DNA of 54,169 bases, from NCBI RefSeq assembly GCF_903903185.1, contig NZ_CAIUXT010000171.1:1-54169 (forward strand), written 5' to 3'. Numbering within the stretch: the first letter of the stretch is position 1; every line of letters starts with the position of its first letter. This DNA is from an uncultured Rhodoblastus sp. (lineage in GTDB: Bacteria; Pseudomonadota; Alphaproteobacteria; Rhizobiales; Beijerinckiaceae). Position numbers and translations under genes: made by a program. The notes beneath the pieces were generated by a model, which saw only the letters and a list, made by a program, of their open reading frames with translations, had not been told where the DNA came from and made no database searches. This document shows, piece after piece, positions 34,463-43,309 of this stretch.

Positions 34463-35594
34463 TCAACGCTCTCTGCTGAAGGTCATTGCAAGCATTGATT
34501 TGAGTCCGCCGAAAGCGGCGGCGAGGCGGTCCTGTGGGGTCGTGTCGGTTTGATGGCACTTCAGGATATTGTAAGCGAAGCTGTGCAACCTGGCGAAAAA
34601 GCCAGGATTCTTTCGGATTCTCGATGCATCTTCACGGAACGTGACATCTCGCGAGTGATGCGAGGTATTTTCTATTCGCCAGTGTCGGCGGACTGCGGCT
34701 GCGGCGGTTTTGGCCGTGATGGGGCGGCTGGACAGATAGAACGAGATTTCGCTGCTGTGCTCCCAGGGTCCTGTGGCTGGCAGGAAACGGAGGACCGTGC
34801 GCTCGACCCGGATGATTGCCGCCACATGCGGCTCCAATTCCGTTCCAGCGACCGCCGGCTTGGCTTCGAACACGGCGACTGCTCGGGTTTCGTGGCGGTT
34901 GCGCCGGTTCTTGTCGACGCGCTTCTCGCTGGACAGGGGCGTGGCTGTCGCGCAGGCGGCTTCGACGTCGTGGCGCAGGATCGGTTGATTGTCCTTGAGC
35001 TGAACAATCTGATGGGCGTTGGCGGCGGCAGCGGCTTCAAAGGTTCTTTTGCGCGTGCTTGGCGTCGCACGTGAAAATGCGTCCGGCAACGTCGAGTTCG
35101 GCCAGCAATTTCTGCACGGCCGGGATTTCATTAGATTTCTCATCGATCTCGATGTGCGCGAGCACCAGCGCCGTATCGACCGCGAACGCGCTGAGCACCT
35201 GTTTGGCCTTGGCGTCGTTGAAATTGTCGAAGCTGCCTTTCAGCGTCTTGCCGTCGAACGCGAAGACGCAAGTCTCGGCGCCACCGGGCGCGACGCTGAG
35301 GTTGGCGCTGTGTTCGCGAAAAGCCTTTTCCAGATTCGTGGCGTCGAGGCCCTGCAAAATGTGGCGGATGGCCGTATGCGCCGGAGCCCTCTTCCACTTG
35401 ATCTTGAAGACTTTGTTCAGCGCCTGCCGATACGCCGTGAAGTACGTCTGGATGCCGCGATACGAACTGGCGCCGGTGACGATGGCAAAAATAGAAAACA
35501 GCAACACGTGCGGCAACTGGTAAAGTTTGCCCTCCGCGCGGCGCGGGTCGGGGATTGTGGCGAGTATCGAGAGCAACGGTCCCGAAGACTTCAT
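34463..35594 (-). pseudogene. ISAs1 family transposase, frameshifted
   Basis: The N-terminal part (MKSSGPLLSILATIPDPRR to TCDAKHAQK) contains the first two catalytic Asp, in FDGKTLKGSF and FTCDAKH. It then hits a stop at about 35037. The rest continues in the next frame from TFEAAAAANAHQIVQLKDNQ to HWRIENTSHHSRDVTFREDA, which holds the catalytic Glu. One missing base at about 35045 explains the break. The ATG at 35594 has CGGAGG upstream. All three acidic residues are kept, so the loss looks recent, or the base could be a sequencing error. Confidence 0.85.
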
Positions 35595-35730
35595 GGCGAC
35601 CTCCGATTGACTCGGTCGCCTCATAGGCATTCAGACTTTTCCGCTCGGCGGAATCGCCCGGCGCGCCCTACGCATCAAACCTTCAAAGCTGTTGTATCTG
35701 GGACTCAGTAAAGAGGGTTGAACAGCCCTG

Positions 35731-35823
35731 GTTGGCTCCCCTGCCCACGCCGGGATGGACCCGCCGCAAGCCCGATGCAGCGCAGGACGAAGACGAATCT
35801 CCCGACCACGAGCGGATAGATCC
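35731..35823 (+). CRISPR. Degenerate CRISPR-like array, right part
   Basis: A 29-base unit at 35734-35762 begins GGCTCCCC and ends CCGGGATGGACCC. A weaker unit (CTCCCGACCACGAGCGGATAG) starts about 35795, 61 bp later. If the inserted element and one duplication copy are removed, the unit at 35734 becomes the next repeat of the left part at the same 60-bp step, so the two parts were one array. The first ten bases (35731-35740) are also the right target duplication. Confidence 0.5.
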
Positions 35824-36007
35824 CGGCCCCAACCTGCTCGACACTGACCTTACCCCCGAACAAGCTGGACTTCAAGTCCAAGCCAAGCATTGTTTGGCTC
35901 CGGGCGGCGCCGATCGAGGCCACGTTTTCTCCTACCCTGCCGGCTTTCGAGCCCTCGCGGGGTCGCGCTGGTGACGGCCGATGCTGTCGCAAGCAAAGGC
36001 GAGGAAA
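35824..36007. other. Unassigned stretch before the DUF3489 gene
   Basis: No further 60-bp units and no supported gene. It presumably holds the original promoter of the DUF3489 gene. Confidence 0.4.
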
Positions 36008-36486
36008 ATGCCAAAACTTACCGACACTCAAGTCATTATCTTGTCAAAGGCCGCGGCACGGGACGACGGCGCGGCGACTATTCCAGCAAATTTGAACAAG
36101 GCCAGCGCCGCCTTGGTCGGATCGAGCCTTGTGGCGCGCAACCTGATGCAGGTGGTTGTTGCTGAGCGGGGAATGCCCGTCTGGCGCGAGGTTGAAGAGG
36201 GCGAGCGCATCAGCCTTGTCATTACAACCGCTGGCCGCGAGGCGATCGGCGTCGTCGACGACGGCGGCCCGTTTGAGGCGCAGCCGACGGAAGCGGTAAG
36301 CGATCCTGCGAAAGACGAATTGCCGCGCGCTGACGACGAACAGAAACCACCTGTGTTGCCGCCGCGCGCCGGTTCGAAACAAGCCCTGGTCATCGACATG
36401 CTGTCGCAAAACGCGGGCTCCACGCTTGACGCTCTGGTCAATGCGACCGGTTGGCTGCCGAATACGCCCCGGGCCGCGCTCACTGG
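36008..36486 (+). pseudogene. DUF3489 protein, 3' end deleted
   Basis: GAGGAAA precedes an ATG whose product begins MPKLTDTQVIILSKAAARDD. The DUF3489 helix-turn-helix-like region is recognisable at PRAGSKQALVIDMLSQNAG and LDALVNATGWLPNTPRAAL, but it breaks off at about residue 160 where the family continues. The DNA then matches the inside of a serine recombinase in another frame. These genes are often neighbours of recombinase genes in this order, so one deletion could have joined them. Confidence 0.75.
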
Positions 36487-37085
36487 CTTATCGGTACTAT
36501 GTCTCACACCCAGTGCTGCAAAACCGCAAGGCGGAAGCGGGAACCATAAAACGTGTCAGCGCGCCCGACGTCGAGGGCCTCGTTTGCCAAGTCATCCGTC
36601 GTGTTCTCCAACCCAATGCTGAAACCACGGATAGGGACTTGGCGGCCGAAGAAATCGAACGCGTCATTGTTTTCGCCGATCATATTGCGGTCGCTATGAA
36701 AAGGCCGGATGCCAATGGAGGAACGGAACGGAACCTCCCGTTTGTCCCAACGGTCCCCTTGCTCAAAGGCGTCGCTTATGTTTCCGGCCAGCCGCCCAAG
36801 CTCGACGCTCGAGACCGCAACGCCTTGTTGCAGGCGATCGCCCGCGCCCGCAAGTGGATGGATGAAATTATCGGCGGCAAGGTCGCGTCCTTCGAAGCAA
36901 TCGCCGAGGTCGAGAAGATCGGCGTGCGTTACGTCTGACGGCTTGCTCCGCTGGCCTTCCTCTCGCCGAAAATCATTCAGGCTCTCGCCAACGAAGTGAC
37001 GTCCACCGGCCTGAGCGTTTCCAGGCTCCCCCTGGCGCTGCCTCATTCGTGGGCGGAGCAGGAAAAAATGTTCGGCCTGCACTGA
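36487..37085 (+). pseudogene. Serine recombinase, C-terminal fragment with in-frame stop
   Basis: The fragment starts in the zinc-ribbon region (YRYYVSHPVLQNRKAEAGTI) and runs through the C-terminal part with SAPDVEGLV and LLQAIARARKWMDEI. TGA at 36936-36938 interrupts RYV-RLAPLAFLSPKII; the natural codon was probably CGA. After it the frame continues to WAEQEKMFGLH and a proper stop at 37083. The resolvase catalytic domain is missing, so it is inactive. Confidence 0.8.
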
Positions 37086-37693
37086 AGAGCCCAGCTTCCC
37101 TCGCAACCGGCGAGGCAAAGCCGAACCAGTCTCTGCCCAAATCGAACCGGTCTGAGCGGAAGTTTCCTAGACATTGCAACTTCGCGGCGTCAGACCGGGC
37201 GAAGAATTCCGCCAAAACCGCGTTGAATAGCACCTGGAAGCGGTCTCAAATATGACCGGCTTACCCAAAAGCCCCGGAAACGCGGGGCTTTGCGCCCGTG
37301 CGGCCAAAAGTCTCAATTTCCAGGAATGTATGGCTGCCATGTAGTGATTCGAACTCGAATGTGTCGAAAAATTTTAAGCCTTTGAAATTACGTCGGCTTA
37401 TGCGCTCAAACTCATTGCACAGACTTTTCTCACGTTGTGATCGCCTCCGTGCGACGCACAGTGACTCAAAATCTCCGCGTTCGCCCACAATGGAGTCTGA
37501 ATCTCACAGGAAAAGTCTTCAAAATCAATGACTTGCTGGCTGGGGCGGGAGGATACCCACCCAGCGGCATGGCGCCACGCAAACCCTTGATTCCCTTGCC
37601 CGTCGCACACGCCGGGTACAGTCGGAGCATACACTTCCGGGGACGGAGCTCAAGGCGAAATGCGCGCCCTGCCCGTTCTGAATTCAGGCGCCT
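37086..37693. other. Gene-free region with one hairpin
   Basis: 608 bp between the recombinase remnant and fic. A hairpin, AAAGCCCC (37268-37275) and GGGGCTTT (37284-37291), could end transcription, but no T-run follows. The AT-richer part around 37350-37420 shows no gene. A small palindrome, ATTCGAACTCGAAT, lies near 37346. Confidence 0.5.
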
Positions 37694-39235
37694 TCAGGAG
37701 GCAAATGCTTCGGCGTAGATCGCTTCGATCCGCGCCACCTCGTCGTCCGTCAGTTCGGCGAATTCCCGCTCGCGGCCGCGCTTCGACAGCTCGCCGTCGT
37801 TTTGCCGCAAGAAACGAAACAGCAGGTCGGCGGTGCGGTCCGGCATGTCGATGACGTTGGCCAATTTGCGTCGAAAACTGTCGTAGGCCTTTAGGAAAGC
37901 CGTTTCGGCCGGCAGATCCACGTCGATGGTCCGCTCGACGCATTGATAGAGAAATTCCGCCTGCGGCGTGGCGTCGAAGAAGCGATAAAAATCCGCCGTC
38001 TGGTTGAGAACCCGGATATTGCCGCCGGGCGTCGGCTCCCACTGGATTAGCGGCAAAAGACGCGTTGAATAGCTTTCCAATGCGCGGCGGTAATCGTCGA
38101 TCCGGTCGAGGATCGCCGCCGACACCGGAAAGACCATGCCGGGCGGATTGAAGCCGCGCTCGGCGAGAACGTGGTGGATGAGATAACGGTGCAGCCGGCC
38201 GTTGCCGTCCTCGAACGGATGAATATAGACGAAGCCGAAAGCGAGCGCCGCAGCGGCCAGCACCGGATCGAGATGGAGCGCCGCCACGCGGTCGAACTCG
38301 ACCAGACCGGAAATCAATGACCCAAGGTCTTCAGGGCGCGCGCTAATATGGACAGGCAGCGGAGCGCCGGAGTCGCGGTCGTGCTCGCCGACGAAGCCGC
38401 CCTCCTCGCGCAGACCCAAATGGACAAAACGGGCGTCGCCGATAACGAGGCGCTGCAACCGCAGCAGTTCTTCGAGATTAATTGGATGGCGGCCGGCGTC
38501 GCCGATGGCGCGGCCCCAGCGCTGAATCCGGTCCTGCGGCGGATTTTCGTTTTCAATGGCGAAACTGGACTTAGAGTCCTTCAGCAGCAGAAAGGCGGCC
38601 GTGCGCCCCAATAGATCCGCCGGAACCTTTGCGACCGCAGCGCGCGCGCGCTCCTTCAGGTTGCTCGCAGTCAAGGCGCGCAACCGGTCCGTCCAGGTTA
38701 TCATCGGGCAGAAATTCGGCGTTCCCGGCAGGTTATTCTTGACGCGGTGGCGGGGCGAAGTCGCGCCGGGCGCCGCCCATTGCAGCTCGGGATCGACCAC
38801 GGCGGCATAGGCGCCTTTTTCGGCGTCGGGCAGGTCCAGTTTGGCCTCGAGCAGCCATTCGTAAAGGAACCAGGTCCGTCTGGCGTAGGCGCCCGTCGGC
38901 GTGGCACGGACGATCGCTTCGATCGGCGCCGGGCCCGTGGCCAAGAAGAGCGCCTTCAGAACACCGAGATCAAGCCCTTCATATTTGAGAGCGAAGGTCA
39001 GATGACCCTCGATATCGGCCTTCGGGGCATGGCGCGGCGTGTAAATACGCCAGCCGTCCTGCTCGTATTGCTTGTGGCGCGGGCCGATGGCGGACAAAGT
39101 GCGCGGCGTCGGGACGTGCAGATGAAGGGCGTCGATCAGGGCGGCGTAGCCGATGGGCACGGCCTGCTCCGGGAGCCTTCGGTCATGAAAAACCGTGACT
39201 GGCCCTGAAAATTTGTGCTTTGGCGCACGCACCAT
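37694..39235 (-). CDS. Fic domain protein, class II (probable AMPylase)
   Basis: A 513-residue protein with the full Fic catalytic motif HPFEDGNGRLHR. An inhibitory helix motif of the (S/T)xxxE(G/N) form, SFAIEN, lies N-terminal to the core, placing it in the self-inhibited class II. Fic proteins usually attach AMP to target hydroxyls. The long N-terminal region includes PRHKQYEQDGWRIYTPRHAP, and a C-terminal helical part follows the core. The ATG at 39235 is the first available; a GTG further in is possible. Its 5' region overlaps direct repeats. No separate antitoxin gene is seen. Confidence 0.88.
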   Translation of the reverse strand: MVRAPKHKFSGPVTVFHDRRLPEQAVPIGYAALIDALHLHVPTPRTLSAIGPRHKQYEQDGWRIYTPRHAPKADIEGHLTFALKYEGLDLGVLKALFLATGPAPIEAIVRATPTGAYARRTWFLYEWLLEAKLDLPDAEKGAYAAVVDPELQWAAPGATSPRHRVKNNLPGTPNFCPMITWTDRLRALTASNLKERARAAVAKVPADLLGRTAAFLLLKDSKSSFAIENENPPQDRIQRWGRAIGDAGRHPINLEELLRLQRLVIGDARFVHLGLREEGGFVGEHDRDSGAPLPVHISARPEDLGSLISGLVEFDRVAALHLDPVLAAAALAFGFVYIHPFEDGNGRLHRYLIHHVLAERGFNPPGMVFPVSAAILDRIDDYRRALESYSTRLLPLIQWEPTPGGNIRVLNQTADFYRFFDATPQAEFLYQCVERTIDVDLPAETAFLKAYDSFRRKLANVIDMPDRTADLLFRFLRQNDGELSKRGREREFAELTDDEVARIEAIYAEAFAS

Positions 39236-39321
39236 GAAAATTCATCCCAAATTCTGATTTTTCGTTCGCAATACGTGTTTATCATGAAAACTCGTTTAGA
39301 GTTATGAAAAACCGTAACTGG
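39183..39321. promoter_or_regulatory. Phased direct repeats at the fic start (probable operator array)
   Basis: ATGAAAAACCGT occurs at 39185 and 39304, both followed by (G/A)ACTGG. Related ATGAAAA elements lie at 39234 (ATGAAAATTCAT) and 39284 (ATGAAAACTCGT). Start-to-start distances are 49, 50 and 20 bp, whole helical turns, so the sites face one side of the DNA. They span the fic start codon and the sequence upstream. Confidence 0.6.
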
Positions 39322-39811
39322 AGCGAATTTATTCGAAAAGCTGAAATTGGGCATTTTCCTGCAAGGAGTGATGGCTAATGGGTTTTTCGTGGAAAATTCC
39401 GCAGCCGCCCGGGAAAGCCGGTCGGGCAGGCGGCTGGAACCGCAGTTCTCGTTTGCTCCCCGCCTGATCGGCTTTGGGCCCAGTGGGCATTACTGCTTCT
39501 CCGCCCATTTTATGAAATTTTCCCATGAAATTTCCACACCATTCAGGAGCGTGGTTTTGCCATGGCGCCAAACCAAGCAGGTCATGATGGTCTCAAGTCG
39601 GACCGATTGCTGACCTTCCCGACCCGCCAGCGACCGTCGCATCCTGACCCGAAGCGGCCAGTCGCCAATCTTGCGCGCTATGGGAGGAAATGATCGGAAC
39701 CGGACCTTGACGTCAGGACAATCAATCCTAGGATCTCTCCTTCATACGTCCGCTTCTGTCGTAGTGGTATGGCATAGTCGTTTCATTGAATGAAACCGGT
39801 GCGGAGCGAGC
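39322..39811. other. Gene-free region upstream of fic and the 123-residue protein
   Basis: 490 bp with no supported gene. TATGAAATTTTCC and CATGAAATTTCC near 39511-39536 recall the fic repeats loosely. Promoters for both divergent genes must lie here. Confidence 0.45.
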
Positions 39812-40183
39812 ATGAAAAACGAAAAGACCGACCGAAATTTCCCGGCAATCCGTCTGGCGGATGGACCGCAGGTCGACAATCCGGCGGAAACCCATAAGCG
39901 TATGCTGTCGGAACTAGCCGAACGTCTGGACCAATATAATGTTTTTGCCAAGGGACAGTTCGTGATGTGGAAGCCGGGACTGAAGAACAGGAAATTCCCC
40001 GATTACGGCGAGCCCGCGATCGTCACCGCTATTTTGCCGACCCCGCAGTTCGATCCCAGTGAAAATGCTGCTGCTAGCCCGTATTTTCAGGAGCCTTTGA
40101 CACTGGTTATCGGGACTTTTCGCGACGATGATTTGCTTGAGTTCCGTGTGGATGGGCGTCGCTTCGAGCCGGCTGACGGCTGA
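39812..40183 (+). CDS. Hypothetical protein, 123 residues
   Basis: GGAG lies before the ATG. The protein begins MKNEKTDRNFPAIRLADGPQ and has a helix (HKRMLSELAERLDQY) followed by a beta-rich region (GQFVMWKPGLKNRKFPDYGE, EPLTLVIGTFRDDDLLEFRV). That second part resembles small barrel-like domains, but I do not recognise a family. Its last 97 bp overlap the 3' end of the convergent WYL gene. Confidence 0.68.
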   Translation: MKNEKTDRNFPAIRLADGPQVDNPAETHKRMLSELAERLDQYNVFAKGQFVMWKPGLKNRKFPDYGEPAIVTAILPTPQFDPSENAAASPYFQEPLTLVIGTFRDDDLLEFRVDGRRFEPADG

Positions 40184-41169
40184 GACGCGACATAATGCGC
40201 GTGCAGCGCCTCAACCTGCTCGCACATCTCGTCTTGCAGCGTCGGCGGCGCGACGATGGTCACCGCCGGCCCCCACGTCATCAGGTGGTAGGCGATCTGC
40301 TTCACGCCGCCTGCATGGAAGCGCACCGTCAGCGAGCCGTCGGCTTCGTAGGCGAAGGTTTGAGTAGGGTGAAAGAGGTAAGTGCGAGCGTCGCGCGCCG
40401 CCGATGGCGCGAAGCGCAACTCCACGTCTTCGGGATCTTCTTGAAACACGCCGAAAGAACGCTCCGCGTAGGCTTTGAGGTTGAAGTCGTCCGGCGGCGC
40501 GCCCGGCTCTTCCGTCGCCTTTGCGTCGTGGATCATGTCCAGGCGAAACAGCACCGGACCGGGCCGGCTCTTGACGCTGGCGACAAGATAATAACGCGGC
40601 CCGAATAGCAGGCCGTAGGGCACAACCTTGCGCCAGCGCGGTGGTTCTCCGTCATCGCCGCCGTAATTAAAGCGGACGACGCGCCCGGCCAGCAAAGCCT
40701 CGCGAAGGGAAGAAAGCACGGACGGGTCAGACATCGGGCGCGGGCCAACCTGACAGGCAAATGCCTCGGCCCGGATCTGGTCTTCGACATTGCGGCTAAG
40801 AACGCGGCGTTCGTCGGTGCGGAGGCTGGCGCCGATCTTGTCTCGCAACGAGTGGAGATGCGCGGCGCGATCAGGGGCCTGGGCCGTTTCGAGCGCGCGG
40901 GCCGCGTTTTCCAGTTCGGTCAGTTCGTCGATCGTCGGCGTCGTGACAAAACGATCGAGTCCGCGCGCGGCAAGGCGAAAGCGTCGCTTGCGGCCATCAT
41001 CGATGTGGTCCAGCACGCCGAAAACATCTTCCACCACGTCGCGCATGCGCTCGGCCGTGCGCCGCCCCGCACCGATAAAATCGGCCATTTCGTCGAGGGT
41101 CATCCCCTCCCAATTGCTCGCCAGCGCGCGCGCCAGCTTGAGAACGGCGGTGGTTTTTTCCAGTCTCAT
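40087..41169 (-). CDS. WYL domain transcriptional regulator
   Basis: A 360-residue regulator. The N-terminal winged helix-turn-helix (ALASNWEGMTLDEMADFIGA and GRRTAERMRDVVEDVF) is followed by a WYL domain (ALLAGRVVRFNYGG, KVVPYGLLFGPRYYLVA) and a C-terminal WCX-like extension (FHAGGVKQIAYHLMTWGP). WYL regulators of this layout (BrxR, CapW type) often control defence genes and respond to nucleic-acid ligands. It is divergent from the AAA gene, with 80 bp between them, so it probably regulates it. The 3' end overlaps its convergent neighbour by 97 bp. Confidence 0.88.
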   Translation of the reverse strand: MRLEKTTAVLKLARALASNWEGMTLDEMADFIGAGRRTAERMRDVVEDVFGVLDHIDDGRKRRFRLAARGLDRFVTTPTIDELTELENAARALETAQAPDRAAHLHSLRDKIGASLRTDERRVLSRNVEDQIRAEAFACQVGPRPMSDPSVLSSLREALLAGRVVRFNYGGDDGEPPRWRKVVPYGLLFGPRYYLVASVKSRPGPVLFRLDMIHDAKATEEPGAPPDDFNLKAYAERSFGVFQEDPEDVELRFAPSAARDARTYLFHPTQTFAYEADGSLTVRFHAGGVKQIAYHLMTWGPAVTIVAPPTLQDEMCEQVEALHAHYVASQPSAGSKRRPSTRNSSKSSSRKVPITSVKGS

Positions 41170-41249
41170 GTCGAGAAGCCCAACGTTACCATGTCCGATC
41201 CTGACGTACCAGCGTGCTATTTCCTGTTCCTGTCAAGAGGGCGCCAATC

Positions 41250-43271
41250 ATGCACATTCACGACCGATGGACGATCCTTCAATATTTTTGTGCGTTTATA
41301 AGCGCGAAGCGATTTAACGTTTCCCCCGACGGCGACGGCGATATCCTCGATTGGATCAAAACCTATGGACGCGGCCTTCGGCTTCCGCATCTGAATGAGC
41401 GCGTCGACTATGAACTTGGAAACCTGGTGGAAACCCGGCGTGTGCGTCGGGAGGAGTGGCGGGTCTGGCGCGCTGCCGCCCTGGCCAGGGCGCGCGAGAT
41501 CGAACCGGCCGCGTCGCCGCTGCAAAAGCGGGTTGATTTCTTCGTCAAATGTTGCGGGCTGACGTCGTCTCAGGGCTACCTGCTCGCGCTGCTGGCGCTG
41601 GCGTCCCGGAATATCATGTGTAGTGAACTCCTGATCGTCGCCAATGGGGCCTCCCATTACCGGTGTCGCCAGCAGGCCTTTGACCTAAAGGAGCTGTCCA
41701 TGGTCTTCCGTCCCGGCATCGACATGCGCGATTTGAGCAAGGATGGCGCCTTGTTGCGGTTCGGGCTCATGGAAATGGATTCGAGCGAAAATCTGAGCCT
41801 CACCGACACGGTCGAGCATATCCTTTCGATGCGCCGGCTTTCCGGGCGGGAGGTGCGTGACCAGCTGTTGGGGCTGGCGCGTCATGCGACGCTGGATTGG
41901 GATGATTTCGCTCATATCGGCGCGCGCGATCTCGCCGCCCGCATTGTGGAGAACAGTGAGGGCGGAGGAGCCAATATTCTACTTTATGGCCCGCCCGGCA
42001 CGGGCAAGAGCGAATTTGCCAAGACGCTGGGCGCCCGCGTGAAGCGCGGCGTTCATTTCATCGGCGAGGCAGACAAGCAGGCCAACGAGCCCAATCGCCG
42101 CGAACGGGTCGCGGCGCTGATGATCGCCACCGAACTGGGCGCGGCGGCAGGAAAAATGATTGTCGTTGTCGATGAGGCCGACGACCTGTTTGCCGGCGTC
42201 GATGAGGACGACGCCGCGACGCGTCATGGTTCAAAGGTCTTCATGAACCGTCTGGTCGAACAGACGCGCGTGCCGACGATCTGGATCACCAACGATCTTT
42301 CGCGGCTTGGGCCGGCGGTCGTGCGGCGGATGAATCTGGTGGTGCGTTTTCCTCGTCCCGGCATTGCGGTGCGCCAAAGAATTGTCGAACGCGTCGCCAG
42401 CCGGACCAGCATCGACCTTGACGTGAAAGCCATCGGCCAGTTGGCGCGTTTGCCGGCGGCCCCGGCGCTGATTGAAAACGCCATCCTGTCCGCCGCCCGC
42501 ATGCGCGGTTCTGGCGAAGAGGCGCTGCAAATTCTGGGCGGCGGCCTGAAGGCGATGGGTTTTGGCGAGATCGCGTCGCCGCCGGCGCCGATTGCTTTCA
42601 ATCCGTCGCTCAGCCGCGCCGACGTCGATCTGCGCGCCCTTGCGGCGAAGATCAAGGCGGCGCCTTCCAAGGCTCTGTCGTTCTGCCTGTCCGGACCGCC
42701 GGGTACGGGAAAGTCGGCCTATGCCCGGCATCTGGCGGCGGAACTTGGTCTGGAGGTTCTGGAAAAGCGCTATTCCGATCTGGCGTCGAGCTATCTCGGC
42801 GAGTCGGAAAAGGCGATCGCCGCCGCCTTCGAGGAGGCCGCCGATCTCGGCGCCTTCCTCATCCTGGACGAGGCGGATTCCCTGCTGCGCGATCGCGGCG
42901 CGGCTCGGCATTCCTGGGAGGTCACCCAGGTCAATGAAATGCTGACGTGGATGGAGCGGCATCCGCTCCCCTTCGCCTGCACGACCAACGCGCCGGAGAT
43001 GCTCGACCCGGCCACGTCGCGGCGCTTTCTGTTCAAGGTGCGGTTTCTGCCGATGGACGAAGGACAAATCGCCGCAGCGTTTTTTAGGGCTTTCGGAATC
43101 GAGGCGCCGAGGTCTATTCTCAAGCTGGAGTTTTTGACGCCGGGGGATTTCGCTATCGTTGCGCGCAAGGCTGAGATTTTAGGCGAACGCGATCCCGTGC
43201 AGTTTGCAAAGTGGTTGGAGGAAGAGGTCGCGGCCAAGCCGGAAGCAAGCCGAACGAAAATTGGCTTTTGA
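41250..43271 (+). CDS. Tandem AAA+ ATPase
   Basis: A 673-residue protein with two AAA modules. Module 1 has Walker A LYGPPGTGKSEFAKTL near residue 246 and Walker B MIVVVDEADDLF near 304, with sensor-like IWITNDLS. Module 2 has SGPPGTGKSAYARHL near 481 and FLILDEADSLLRD near 536, with FACTTNAPEMLDPATSRRF. A unique 200-residue N-terminal helical region precedes them. GAGGG stands eight bases before the ATG at 41250. It resembles CDC48/Vps4-like remodelling ATPases; module 2 also has the pore-type SSYLGESE. A nuclease gene follows 38 bp later. Confidence 0.9.
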   Translation: MHIHDRWTILQYFCAFISAKRFNVSPDGDGDILDWIKTYGRGLRLPHLNERVDYELGNLVETRRVRREEWRVWRAAALARAREIEPAASPLQKRVDFFVKCCGLTSSQGYLLALLALASRNIMCSELLIVANGASHYRCRQQAFDLKELSMVFRPGIDMRDLSKDGALLRFGLMEMDSSENLSLTDTVEHILSMRRLSGREVRDQLLGLARHATLDWDDFAHIGARDLAARIVENSEGGGANILLYGPPGTGKSEFAKTLGARVKRGVHFIGEADKQANEPNRRERVAALMIATELGAAAGKMIVVVDEADDLFAGVDEDDAATRHGSKVFMNRLVEQTRVPTIWITNDLSRLGPAVVRRMNLVVRFPRPGIAVRQRIVERVASRTSIDLDVKAIGQLARLPAAPALIENAILSAARMRGSGEEALQILGGGLKAMGFGEIASPPAPIAFNPSLSRADVDLRALAAKIKAAPSKALSFCLSGPPGTGKSAYARHLAAELGLEVLEKRYSDLASSYLGESEKAIAAAFEEAADLGAFLILDEADSLLRDRGAARHSWEVTQVNEMLTWMERHPLPFACTTNAPEMLDPATSRRFLFKVRFLPMDEGQIAAAFFRAFGIEAPRSILKLEFLTPGDFAIVARKAEILGERDPVQFAKWLEEEVAAKPEASRTKIGF

Positions 43272-43309
43272 GATAGGTCCCATTTCCGCTGTCCAATGGA
43301 TACACGCAC

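Larger units (their letters stand above)
32398..35730. mobile_element. ISAs1-type composite element carrying a RuBisCO-like operon
   Basis: The left end begins CAGGCTGCTCAACGCTCC (32398). The right end, read inward on the minus strand from 35730, begins CAGGGCTGTTCAACCCTC; these are imperfect inverted repeats. A second copy of the left end lies inside at about 34452-34505 (TCAACGCTC, then CTGAAGGTCATT), directly repeating 32404-32446. So a full IS copy occupies 34452-35730, and a 50-bp IS remnant lies at the far left, with yjbQ and the RuBisCO-like gene between. The flanks form a 10-bp imperfect duplication. Confidence 0.65.

Noticed and set aside
34463-35594. Programmed frameshift in the transposase
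   Set aside because: Some IS families use this, but I know of no such case in ISAs1 transposases, and no slippery heptamer is evident at the break. Simple base loss is more likely.
37335-37365. tRNA T-arm-like word GAGTTCGAATCAC on the minus strand
   Set aside because: No matching acceptor, D or anticodon arms can be folded around it; it is explained by a short palindrome ATTCGA-TCGAAT.
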